Shown here piece after piece: positions 5,776 to 13,150 of a stretch of 17,531 bases of DNA (position 1 is the first letter of the stretch; the number at the start of each line of letters is the position of its first letter). Source of the stretch: Anaerolineae bacterium. Lineage in GTDB: Bacteria; Chloroflexota; Anaerolineae; B4-G1. A program made the position numbers and the translations under genes. Where the stretch lies: the NCBI GenBank assembly GCA_030612585.1, contig JAUWNP010000087.1, positions 1-17,531 of the forward strand. Direction: 5' to 3'. The notes below the pieces were generated by a model that did no database searches, had not been told where the DNA came from, and saw only the letters and a list, made by a program, of their open reading frames with translations.

Positions 5776-6735
5776 TCACGTCCGGACCACTTGCTCTCCC
5801 TGGGCAGTGGAGTCGAACAGGCTACGCGGGGCGCTGGGCGGCACGATGACTCTCAGCGCGCGAGGCACAACTTTCAGCGTGACCGGCGTGGTGCCGATGG
5901 GATCGCCGTCTACTTGCACCGGAATAGCCCACTCAGTCCATACCTCGATGCGGCGGGCTTGTCGGTGTACAACCTGGGGATCTCGCAGGTAACGGTGGCT
6001 GATGATTTTCAGCAAGTGGCGCACGGCGTACTGGAATCCCAATCCCTTGAAGACGAAGACGTCGAGCAGCCCGTCGTCCATGCGTGCCTCACGGGCAACG
6101 TTGAGTATGCCGATATACTGCTGGATGTTGCTCACCAGGATCAGTAGAGTACGGCCTCGCACGACGTTGCCATCGAGGGAGACGCGTGCCCGCACGCCTT
6201 GAAAATCGCGCGCGACCAGGACGGCGGCGATGGCATAGGGCAGCATGCCCAAGCGCTTGGTGCGCCGTTGGCGTGGTTCCATTGCGGCAGTCACCTGGGC
6301 GTCCAGTCCGATGCCAGCCCAGCACAGAAAACAACGGCCATTCACCTCCCCGACGTCAACCAGGTGGATGGACCCCTCGGCCAGCCCGTCTGCTGCCTCG
6401 TGCAGGCGCAGGGGGTTGGCCAGCGTGTAGGTGGGGATGCCCAATTGTTTGGCCCACAGGTTGCCCGTACCGACTGGCAGCACACCCAATGCTGTCTGGG
6501 TGCCCACTAGCCCATTGACCGCTTCATTGACGGTGCCGTCTCCCCCGGCTACGATCACCACGTCGCAGCCCGCCTGGGCTGCCGCGCGGGCCAGGGTGGT
6601 GGCATCGCCCGGTTTCTCGGTCAGTTGTAACTCAACCGACCATCCACGGCGTTTCAGGTGAGAGCGAACGCGCTTCAGGGCACGCCGAGCGTCCCGGGGA
6701 CCGGCGGTGGGATTGTAGATCATACGGGCCTTCAT
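5776..6735 (-). CDS. Diacylglycerol/lipid kinase (DagK/YegS family)
   Basis: A 319-residue soluble lipid kinase that phosphorylates diacylglycerol or a related lipid with ATP, recycling it to phosphatidate for membrane synthesis. The catalytic domain shows NPTAG (residues 8-12), the nucleotide-binding GGDGTVNEA (64-72) and PVGTGN (87-92). The C-terminal beta-domain contains DDGLLDVFVF and VQVDGDPIG, typical of the family. Length is normal for DagK/YegS. The ATG at 6735 is only 9 bases from a perfect TATAAT and has no Shine-Dalgarno sequence, so the mRNA is probably leaderless. It diverges from the PASTA kinase gene. Whether the substrate is diacylglycerol or another lipid cannot be read from the sequence. 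Confidence 0.92.
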   Translation of the reverse strand: MKARMIYNPTAGPRDARRALKRVRSHLKRRGWSVELQLTEKPGDATTLARAAAQAGCDVVIVAGGDGTVNEAVNGLVGTQTALGVLPVGTGNLWAKQLGIPTYTLANPLRLHEAADGLAEGSIHLVDVGEVNGRCFLCWAGIGLDAQVTAAMEPRQRRTKRLGMLPYAIAAVLVARDFQGVRARVSLDGNVVRGRTLLILVSNIQQYIGILNVAREARMDDGLLDVFVFKGLGFQYAVRHLLKIISHRYLRDPQVVHRQARRIEVWTEWAIPVQVDGDPIGTTPVTLKVVPRALRVIVPPSAPRSLFDSTAQGEQVVRT

Positions 6736-6744
6736 ACTGGCGGG

Positions 6745-6772
6745 ATTATAACACGCCTTTTCTCTTTGGCAA
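6745..6772 (-). promoter_or_regulatory. Promoter of the lipid kinase gene (leaderless)
   Basis: Minus-strand TTGCCA (6772-6767) and TATAAT (6750-6745) with a 16-base spacer. Only 9 bases separate the -10 box from the ATG at 6735, so transcription should start at or within a few bases of the start codon. Confidence 0.75.
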
Positions 6773-6775
6773 TCC

Positions 6776-6804
6776 TTGCCGACGGTGCTGATTTGGAGTA
6801 CAAT
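6776..6804 (+). promoter_or_regulatory. Promoter of the PASTA Ser/Thr kinase gene
   Basis: TTGCCG (6776-6781) and TACAAT (6799-6804) with a 17-base spacer. Its -35 box is 3 bases from the -35 box of the divergent lipid-kinase promoter, and together they form the inverted repeat GGCAA-TCC-TTGCC. The leader of about 60 bases contains a repeat tract. Confidence 0.7.
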
Positions 6805-6806
6805 AT

Positions 6807-6846
6807 TAGCAGTCAGCAGTTAGCGGTCGGTAGTTAGCAGTCAGCA
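6807..6846. repeat. Direct-repeat tract in the kinase 5' leader
   Basis: GCAGTCAGCA occurs at 6809-6818 and 6837-6846, and AGTTAGC at 6818-6824 and 6832-6838. The tract is built from shuffled copies of CAG(T)TAGC/CAGTCAGC words, a commonly seen interspersed repeat type. It lies between the promoter and the GGAG ribosome site (6861-6864). Confidence 0.65.
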
Positions 6847-6871
6847 ACTGACGGCTGGTTGGAGTCAAACA

Positions 6872-8788
6872 ATGGAACCCGTGTTGCTCAACAATCGGTA
6901 TCGCCTGCTGGAGTTGGTTGGTTCTGGCGGGATGGCAATTGTGTACAAGGGGGTGGATACACTGCTCCAACGCCGGGTGGCGGTGAAGGTGCTGCGCGAG
7001 GGGTTCGCCAGCGATCCGGCGTTCCTGGCTCGTTTCCAGCGGGAGGCTCGGGCCGCAGCCAACCTTGATCATCCTGGCATCGTCACGGTGTATGACGTGG
7101 GCCAGGATGACGACCGGCATTACATCGTGATGGAATACGTGGATGGTCAGGACCTGAAAACGCTGATCCGCCAGGAAGGCCGCTTAGGCATTGATGAAGC
7201 CCTGGACATAGCGATCCAGGTCTGTGCCGGTGTGGGGCATGCGCACAAGGCAGGCGTCATTCACTGCGACGTCAAGCCCCAGAACGTGCTGGTGACCCGA
7301 GATAGGCGGGCCAAGGTGACCGACTTCGGCATTGCGCGGGCGCTTTCCGAGGCAGGCCTCACCGAGTCGGAGACGGTGTGGGGCAGCCCCCTCTACTTCT
7401 CGCCTGAGCAGGCGGCAGGTGAACCACCATCCCCAGCGTCCGATGTCTACAGTATTGGCGTCATGATGTACGAGATGCTGGCCGGGTCGCCGCCCTTCCA
7501 GGCCGAAAAGCCCACTGCGCTGGCGCTGATGCACATGCGCGAGGAACCATCGCCCCTGGCAGTCCGCAATTCCCAGGTGCCGCCTCAACTGGAGTGGATC
7601 ATCCGCAAGGTGCTGGCCAAGGAGCCCTCAGCGCGCTACCGTACCGCCGACCAGTTGGGCCACGTCCTCGAAGAGTACCGCAGGCATGGAGAGCAGATGA
7701 CCGGGTGGCAACCTGCGACTGCGAGTCACTTGTCGTCCACACCACCTCCTGCGGGTTATGATGTCGAAGCCGAACCTCCTGCTGTGTCACGGCTGGCCCC
7801 TGATAGGCTGGCGTGGATACTGGGGGTAATAGCGTTCGTCGCTGTAGTGGGCCTCATCCCGCTGTGGTTGTGGGTCCGCCAATCCTGGTCTGTTTCGCCG
7901 TCCCTGCCGCCTGCTGCCACGTCTCAGCCTTTGGTCACTTTGACGCCGACGGTGAAGTTGATCCCGGTGCCCTCTGTGGTGGAGGAGGCAGTGGAAGATG
8001 CGCGGAGGGTGGTGGAGCAAGCAGGCTTGCGCTTCGTGCTGCTGGACGAGCGCTATGAACCAGGTGTTGAGAAGGGGATTGTGCTTGAACAGAGCCCGGC
8101 TCCCGATGTACTTGCCCCTCTCGACTCGGAAGTCTCCGTCGTCGTGAGTGGGCCGGGGCGGGGACTGACGATGCCGGGCGTGGTGGGTTACCAGATAGAG
8201 ACGGTGCAAGACGGTCTCGAGTCGGATGGCTTGCGGGTTATCAGCGACACGGTGTGGAGTGTGCAGGTGGTGGGGAGGGTGGTGGGACAGGAACCCGAAC
8301 CGGGAACAACGGTCCACGCTGGCGATACGGTGACGTTGACCGTGAGCGGGGGCGTAGACATAACTATTCCGCTCCAGGTCAACCTGGCTGATCGGATTAT
8401 GCTGGAGAGCGCTGAGTTGCGGCAGGAAACGTTTCGGCCGGGTGGGGTGGTCGCGGTCGCGTTGCGCTGGCAGGCGCTGTACTCCATTGATACACATTAC
8501 GTCGTGTTCGTGCACCTCATTGATCCCAACGCCAACTTCGAGGATAGCCTGATAGCGCAGCAGGACGTAGAGCCGGTCATCCCCACGGTGAGGTGGGTGC
8601 CGGGCGTGGAGGTCGTGGACCCGCATCAAATCACCATCCCAGCCGATCTGCCAGCAGGTTGGTACGAGTTGCGTGCCGGGATGTATACTCCGGGATCGTC
8701 TGGCTCCCGACTTCCGGTCGTGGACGCTGGCCTCACGACGGCGGAGTCGGACAGTATTCTGATCGCTGAGATTGAGATACAGCCTTGA
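6872..8788 (+). CDS. Membrane Ser/Thr protein kinase with PASTA repeats and a C-terminal beta-sandwich module
   Basis: A 638-residue PknB-like sensor kinase. The cytosolic kinase domain (about 9-270) has the glycine loop GSGGMAIVYK (17-26), Lys39, the helix-C Glu58, the catalytic loop HCDVKPQN (Asp133) and DFG (151-153), so it should be active. The residue before the catalytic Asp is Cys instead of Arg, i.e. a non-RD kinase. A linker leads to one membrane segment (about 313-335). Outside are two PASTA domains (about 370-432 and 434-500), which in the family bind muropeptides or lipid II. The last 130 residues form an unusual module (RPGGVVAVALRWQAL, YVVFVHLIDP, LPAGWYELRAGMYTP) resembling the C-terminal beta-sandwich of Chloroflexota glycosyltransferases. 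GGAG precedes the ATG by 7 bases. No partner phosphatase is nearby. Confidence 0.93.
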   Translation: MEPVLLNNRYRLLELVGSGGMAIVYKGVDTLLQRRVAVKVLREGFASDPAFLARFQREARAAANLDHPGIVTVYDVGQDDDRHYIVMEYVDGQDLKTLIRQEGRLGIDEALDIAIQVCAGVGHAHKAGVIHCDVKPQNVLVTRDRRAKVTDFGIARALSEAGLTESETVWGSPLYFSPEQAAGEPPSPASDVYSIGVMMYEMLAGSPPFQAEKPTALALMHMREEPSPLAVRNSQVPPQLEWIIRKVLAKEPSARYRTADQLGHVLEEYRRHGEQMTGWQPATASHLSSTPPPAGYDVEAEPPAVSRLAPDRLAWILGVIAFVAVVGLIPLWLWVRQSWSVSPSLPPAATSQPLVTLTPTVKLIPVPSVVEEAVEDARRVVEQAGLRFVLLDERYEPGVEKGIVLEQSPAPDVLAPLDSEVSVVVSGPGRGLTMPGVVGYQIETVQDGLESDGLRVISDTVWSVQVVGRVVGQEPEPGTTVHAGDTVTLTVSGGVDITIPLQVNLADRIMLESAELRQETFRPGGVVAVALRWQALYSIDTHYVVFVHLIDPNANFEDSLIAQQDVEPVIPTVRWVPGVEVVDPHQITIPADLPAGWYELRAGMYTPGSSGSRLPVVDAGLTTAESDSILIAEIEIQP

Positions 8789-8810
8789 GGTGGCGCATCC
8801 GGTGATCTCT

Positions 8811-8828
8811 GGTATAATGTGGTATAAT
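8811..8828 (+). promoter_or_regulatory. Tandem extended -10 promoters of ftsH
   Basis: Two perfect extended -10 boxes, TGGTATAAT, end at 8818 and 8828, exactly 10 bases (one helical turn) apart. No convincing -35 box lies at 17 bases for either; the nearest, TTGAGG at 8785-8790, overlaps the stop codon of the kinase gene at a 22-base spacing. Extended -10 promoters often work without a -35. The leader to the GTG at 8903 would be about 70 bases. Confidence 0.7.
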
Positions 8829-8902
8829 GGTCTTGGAAAATACAATAACAGACGAGGCACTCCGGTTTGTGATGGAGTCGCCTGGTTGAGCGGAGGCAAA
8901 TC

Positions 8903-10846
8903 GTGCGTTCTAAGTCAAGGGGAAGCCCGTTTATCTATTTGATTATCCTCGTCGCTGCTGCGTCTCTGGTGTACAGCGTCTACTCACAGCGAGGGCAGGA
9001 TGTACCTCGGAAGAAGTTCTCGGAGGTGGCTGCGTTGGTGCAGGAAGGGAAAGTCACCAGCATTCGCGTGGAGGGGGATAATCTGTTTGTTGGACTTGAG
9101 GGTGGCGAGGAGGTCGAGTCGTACAAGGAATCTGAGTCCACAGTCACAGCGCAATTACTGGACCTGGGGGTGACTGCGGAGGAGTTGCAGGGTGTTGTGA
9201 TTGATCCAGTGCAGCCACCTGATTGGATATCTCTGTTGAGCGCCGGCGGTTCGATCCTGCTGCTGGTGGTTATGCTGGTGGGAGGCTACATGATGGTGCG
9301 CCAGTTCCAGGGCGCGAACAGCCAGGCGCTCGCTTTTGGCAAGAGCCGCGCCCGGATGTACACCGGGGATCAGCCGTCGGTCACCTTCGACGATGTGGCG
9401 GGGGTGGACGAGGCCAAGGAGGAACTGCGCGAGGTGGTCGAGTTCCTCAAGGAGCCGGAAAAGTTCGTGCAACTGGGGGCGCGTATTCCCAAGGGCGTGC
9501 TGCTGGTGGGAGCGCCGGGCACGGGCAAGACCCTCATGGCCAAGGCAGTCAGCGGGGAGGCGGGGGTGTCCTTCTTCTCCATCTCCGGCTCCGAGTTCGT
9601 GGAGATGTTCGTCGGTGTGGGGGCGTCCCGGGTGCGTGATCTGTTCGAGCAGGCGAAGCGGCACAGTCCTTGCATCATCTTTCTGGATGAAATAGATGCT
9701 GTTGGCCGCCATCGGGGCGCTGGGTTGGGGGGTTCCCACGACGAGCGAGAGCAGACGCTGAACCAGATTCTGGTCGAGATGGACGGCTTCGACACCGACA
9801 CGAATGTGATCATTATGGCGGCTACCAACCGCCCGGATATTCTGGACCCTGCGTTGCTCCGCCCTGGTCGCTTCGATCGCCGCGTCGTGCTCGACAGGCC
9901 AGACATCAAGGGGCGCGAGGCGATTCTGAAGGTGCACGTGCGCGGCAAGCCGTTGGGTGAGGCCGTGGACCTGAGAACGTTGGCCAGGTCTACCCCGGGC
10001 TTCGTAGGGGCCGACATCGAAAATATGATCAACGAGGCGGCGATCCAGGCTGCCCGCGGCAACAAGAAGGTGATCGAGATGCCCGAGTTTGAGGAGGCGA
10101 TTGAGCGCGTGCTCGCCGGGCCGGAGCGCAAGAGTCGCTTGATATCTGAGGAGGAGAAACGCATCACGGCCTACCACGAGGCCGGGCATGCGGTGGTGGG
10201 CCACGTGCTTCCCAAGTGTGATCCGGTGCACAAGGTCTCCATTGTGGCGCGTGGGATGGTCTCTGGCTACACTATGGCTTTGCCAGAGGAGGATCGGCAC
10301 ATCGTGAGCAAGGCCAAGTTCAAGGATGACCTGGCATTCTCGCTGGGTGGGCGAACATCCGAGGAACTGGTATTTGGGGACGTGACAACGGGGGCGGCCA
10401 ATGACCTGGAGCGGGTGACGGAACTGGCGCGCGCTATGGTGACGCGCTACGGGATGAGCGATAAGTTGGGGCCGATGACCTTTGGTCAGAAAGATGAACT
10501 GATCTTCCTGGGCAAGGAGATAGGGGAGCAGCGAGACTACAGTGAGGCGGTTGCCCAGGAGATTGACGTCGAGGTGCGCAAGATCGTCCACGAGGCGCAC
10601 GAACGGGCCAGGGATGTCCTGACGCATCACCGAGAGCAGTTGGAGCGGATAGCGCAGCGGCTGATAGAGGTCGAGACGCTGGATGCCGATGAGTTCGTCG
10701 CTTTGTTCGAGGGCGTCCCCGAGAAAGAGCCAGAGGTCCCCGAGAGCCCGCCTCCTGTATCTGGCGTCGAGCGGCCGGCCGTGCGGCCGGTCCCCAAGCG
10801 GCGCCAGCCCACGCTGGACATGCCCCCCACGCCAGCCCCGGCGTGA
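8903..10846 (+). CDS. ftsH: ATP-dependent zinc metalloprotease FtsH
   Basis: A 647-residue membrane AAA+ protease that extracts and degrades misfolded membrane proteins and regulatory proteins as a hexamer. Two N-terminal membrane segments (about residues 9-27 and 113-131) flank a small extracytoplasmic domain. The AAA module has Walker A GAPGTGKT (203-210), Walker B FLDEID (260-265) and the second region of homology [20 protein letters not shown]. The M41 peptidase domain has HEAGH (425-429) and the third zinc ligand Asp501 in [13 protein letters not shown] Pro-rich tail ends the protein. The start is GTG, with GGAGG six bases upstream. It is transcribed from its own tandem -10 boxes and closed by a strong terminator. 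All catalytic residues are intact. Confidence 0.97.
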   Translation: MRSKSRGSPFIYLIILVAAASLVYSVYSQRGQDVPRKKFSEVAALVQEGKVTSIRVEGDNLFVGLEGGEEVESYKESESTVTAQLLDLGVTAEELQGVVIDPVQPPDWISLLSAGGSILLLVVMLVGGYMMVRQFQGANSQALAFGKSRARMYTGDQPSVTFDDVAGVDEAKEELREVVEFLKEPEKFVQLGARIPKGVLLVGAPGTGKTLMAKAVSGEAGVSFFSISGSEFVEMFVGVGASRVRDLFEQAKRHSPCIIFLDEIDAVGRHRGAGLGGSHDEREQTLNQILVEMDGFDTDTNVIIMAATNRPDILDPALLRPGRFDRRVVLDRPDIKGREAILKVHVRGKPLGEAVDLRTLARSTPGFVGADIENMINEAAIQAARGNKKVIEMPEFEEAIERVLAGPERKSRLISEEEKRITAYHEAGHAVVGHVLPKCDPVHKVSIVARGMVSGYTMALPEEDRHIVSKAKFKDDLAFSLGGRTSEELVFGDVTTGAANDLERVTELARAMVTRYGMSDKLGPMTFGQKDELIFLGKEIGEQRDYSEAVAQEIDVEVRKIVHEAHERARDVLTHHREQLERIAQRLIEVETLDADEFVALFEGVPEKEPEVPESPPPVSGVERPAVRPVPKRRQPTLDMPPTPAPA

Positions 10847-10956
10847 GAGGTGAGGTGGTAGGGGGGCCAATGCGGACATTGATCCTTGAGTACGGGGAGT
10901 TACTCTGTGAAATGGCGGAAGAGGATTGACGGACCCGGCGAGGGTGTTTAGTGAGC

Positions 10957-10985
10957 AAAGGCGGAGCCAACAGGCTCCGCCTTTT
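10957..10985 (+). terminator. Intrinsic terminator of ftsH
   Basis: A perfect 12-bp stem (AAAGGCGGAGCC, 10957-10968, with GGCTCCGCCTTT, 10973-10984) closes an AACA loop, and the T-run TTTT ends at 10985. It lies 110 bases after the ftsH stop. The gap between (10847-10956) holds no convincing gene. Confidence 0.92.
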
Positions 10986-10999
10986 AGTACCTATCCAGT

Positions 11000-11147
11000 A
11001 ACTACCCAGACTACTTGGCCTGAATTGCCAAATCCAGGCTCGAATTGGCCGAAACCACTCTCCGGCTCGATGTTTCTGGCTCGGAGCATTGAGTTTGCCC
11101 TGTCCAACCACCGGATCTGACGATCCGGCGGGAGCGACTGGGTAGTT
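11000..11147. repeat. 148-bp segment bounded by 10-bp inverted repeats, possible small element
   Basis: AACTACCCAG (11000-11009) and its exact complement CTGGGTAGTT (11138-11147) bound a non-coding segment. Inside, CCGGATC/GATCCGG (11111-11117 with 11122-11128) forms a second hairpin. The word GGCTCG recurs three times in the segment and once just outside it. No clear target-site duplication is seen. It could be a MITE-like element or a structured 3' region of the ligase transcript. The rest of 10990-11191 shows no gene. Confidence 0.5.
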
Positions 11148-11191
11148 GGCCTGTCCAGTCGCCTGGCTCGGTCAGAGACCGGCCAGAGCAA

Positions 11192-12916
11192 TTACTGCTG
11201 TTGCTCGGCCAGTTTCTTCTTTTCCTCCTCGACCAGCACGCGCCGCAAGACCTTGCCGACTATTGTCGTGGGCAGTCCATCGCGGAACTCAACGAACTTG
11301 GGCACCTTGTAGCGAGCCATGTTCTCGCGACAGAACTCGATCATCTCCTCCTCGGTGGACGTCTCGCCTTCCTTGAGGACAATGAAGGCTTTCACCCGCT
11401 CGCCCTTCCCCGCAACCGGGACACCAGCCACGGCGCACTCCTTGACCTTGGGATGCTGGTAGAGCACTTCCTCGACCTCGCGGGGGTAGATGTTTAACCC
11501 ACCTGCGCCCAGGATCATATCCTTCTTGCGGTCCACGATCTGGAAGTAGCCATCCTCGTCCATGCGGGCGATGTCACCCGTGTGGAGCCAGCCTTCACGC
11601 AGGACATTGGCTGTCTCGGTGGGCATCTGCCAGTAGCCCTTCATCACCTGCGGCCCGCGCACGGCCAGTACGCCGACCTCGCCCGGCGGCATGTCCTGTT
11701 TCTCGGTTTCGATGTCCACAACCTTGGCGTCGGTGCTGGGGAAGGGCAGGCCAATGGTTCCAATGCGGTTCTCGCCGTAGATGGGGTTGGCGTGGGTGAC
11801 CGGCGTGGCCTCGCTGAGGCCATATCCCTCCACCAGCCGTCCTCCGGTGAGTGCCTGGAACTTCTGCTGCACCTCGACCGGCAGAGGCGCGGCCCCACTG
11901 ATGCAGGCCTTGATGGAACTGACGTTGTATTGGCTGATGTTAGGGTGATTGATGAGAGAGATGTAAAGGGCCGGCACGCCGGGATAGAGAGTAGGGTGGT
12001 GCTTGTTGACGGACTTAAGGATGTGGGGCAGCACACGGGGGTTGGGGATCAGCAGGAGCGCCGCGCCGGACAGTGTCCCCAGGTTCATACACGTGGTCAT
12101 CGCGTAACTGTGGTACAGGGGCAGGGAAGTCAGGATCGTCTCCTGGCCCTCGACCATCCGGGGGAACCAGGCCCGAGTTTGGATGGCGTTGGCCTGTACG
12201 TTCCGGTGGGTCAACTGAGCCCCTTTGGAGATGCCGGTGGTGCCGCCGGTGTACATCAACACGGCGGTGTCCTCCATGCCAATCTCTACCGGGGTGGGTC
12301 TGGCGGGTGCACCGGCGAGGACGTCCTGGAACCAATAGGTGTTGGCATCGCCGGAGATGTCCTGGTAGTGCCCTTCCTTTTTTTCCGTTGCTACAGTGAA
12401 AAGGAACTTGAGCAGACCGGGGAAATACTCCTTGATGTTGGCGACGATGACCTGTTTGAGCGCGGTCTCGGCGCGAATCTTCTTCACATTTGGGTACATC
12501 AGGCTGAGAACGATGATCGTCTCGGCGCCGGAGTCGTTCAACTGGTGCTTGATCTCGCGGGCTACGTATGCAGGGTTGCACGTGACGACGATACCGCCGG
12601 CCATCAGTGTGGCATAATAGGCGATGACAAACTGAGGGCAATTGGGGAGATAAAGAGCCACCCGGTCACCCTTCTTGACCCCTGACTTTTGCAGCGCAGC
12701 AGCAAAACGGTAGGTCAGGTCAAGCAGGCTCCGGTAGTTCATGGTGGCGTCCATGAGCGCGTTGCCCAGAGGCTCGACCACGTTGCCGAAAATCGTCGCC
12801 GTGTTGTTGGGGTACTTCTCGGCAGAGTTGATGAGGTTCTGAGTGACCGGGTAATCCGGTATCTCCACCTCAGCCGGGACCCCCTCCTCGTAGTGAGACA
12901 GCCAGGGCTTCTCCAT
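11192..12916 (-). CDS. fadD: Long-chain fatty acid--CoA ligase (FadD-like, AMP-binding)
   Basis: A 574-residue acyl-CoA synthetase of the ANL superfamily. It activates a fatty acid to acyl-AMP and then acyl-CoA in the cytosol, feeding beta-oxidation or lipid synthesis. Motifs are the ATP P-loop YTGGTTGISKG (222-232), YGLSEATP (365-372), HTGD (445-448), the hinge/fatty-acyl signature region VDRKKDMILGAGGLNIYP (461-478) and the catalytic lysine K555 in GKVLRR. Length fits FadD. The ATG at 12916 follows AAAGGAGG with about 7 bases spacing. A perfect -35 promoter drives it as a single gene. Chain-length preference cannot be told from sequence. The conserved core lysine would be the expected acetylation site in such enzymes. 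Confidence 0.92.
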   Translation of the reverse strand: MEKPWLSHYEEGVPAEVEIPDYPVTQNLINSAEKYPNNTATIFGNVVEPLGNALMDATMNYRSLLDLTYRFAAALQKSGVKKGDRVALYLPNCPQFVIAYYATLMAGGIVVTCNPAYVAREIKHQLNDSGAETIIVLSLMYPNVKKIRAETALKQVIVANIKEYFPGLLKFLFTVATEKKEGHYQDISGDANTYWFQDVLAGAPARPTPVEIGMEDTAVLMYTGGTTGISKGAQLTHRNVQANAIQTRAWFPRMVEGQETILTSLPLYHSYAMTTCMNLGTLSGAALLLIPNPRVLPHILKSVNKHHPTLYPGVPALYISLINHPNISQYNVSSIKACISGAAPLPVEVQQKFQALTGGRLVEGYGLSEATPVTHANPIYGENRIGTIGLPFPSTDAKVVDIETEKQDMPPGEVGVLAVRGPQVMKGYWQMPTETANVLREGWLHTGDIARMDEDGYFQIVDRKKDMILGAGGLNIYPREVEEVLYQHPKVKECAVAGVPVAGKGERVKAFIVLKEGETSTEEEMIEFCRENMARYKVPKFVEFRDGLPTTIVGKVLRRVLVEEEKKKLAEQQQ

Positions 12917-13011
12917 AATGATGCCTCCTTTGTTTATGAGCGTGGGGGGCGCCTGTTTGGTGAGGAGCGACAGGAGCGTCCCCCTAAGTCCAAGAGCAAA
13001 CCTCTAAGTAT

Positions 13012-13040
13012 AGTATAGTGGAATAGGAGGGCGTTGTCAA
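13012..13040 (-). promoter_or_regulatory. Promoter of the acyl-CoA ligase gene
   Basis: Minus-strand TTGACA (13040-13035, perfect) and TATACT (13017-13012) with a 17-base spacer. The leader to the ATG at 12916 is about 90 bases and contains a G-rich stretch before the AAAGGAGG ribosome site. Confidence 0.85.
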
Positions 13041-13098
13041 GAGCCAGTTTTGCAATCTGTGCAATGTGGCCGCTCCCGCCAGGGCGACAAAAACCGAT

Positions 13099-13127
13099 TT
13101 GCGTTGCTTGACCTAATCTGCTACAAT
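13099..13127 (+). promoter_or_regulatory. Probable promoter of the TPR gene
   Basis: The extended -10 box TGCTACAAT ends at 13127. A weak -35, TTGCGT (13099-13104), lies at 17-base spacing. A better-looking TTGACC at 13109-13114 is too close to serve. The leader to the TTG start at 13151 would be short, about 17 bases, just enough for GGAGG. Confidence 0.6.
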
Positions 13128-13150
13128 CACATCTCATTTGGAGGTCAACC

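Noticed and set aside
7787..8899. Minus-strand open frame (370 codons) opposite the PASTA kinase
   Set aside because: Low-complexity His/Arg-rich shadow of a clear gene, with no ribosome site.
9155..10879. Long minus-strand open frame (574 codons) opposite ftsH
   Set aside because: It mirrors the ftsH gene in a GC-rich region; the protein is rich in His, Arg and Leu with no domain pattern, and ftsH is unmistakable on the other strand.
10870..10929. 19-codon ATG frame between ftsH and its terminator, with a G-rich stretch upstream
   Set aside because: Too short and without any conserved pattern; the G-rich stretch is part of a generally G-rich tail, so a real small gene cannot be supported.
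11582..12685. Plus-strand open frame (367 codons) opposite the acyl-CoA ligase
   Set aside because: Shadow of an intact ANL enzyme with all motifs on the minus strand.
13109..13127. TTGACC with TACAAT as the TPR gene promoter
   Set aside because: The spacer is only 8 bases, too short for sigma-70 recognition; the extended -10 with the weak -35 at 17 bases is preferred.
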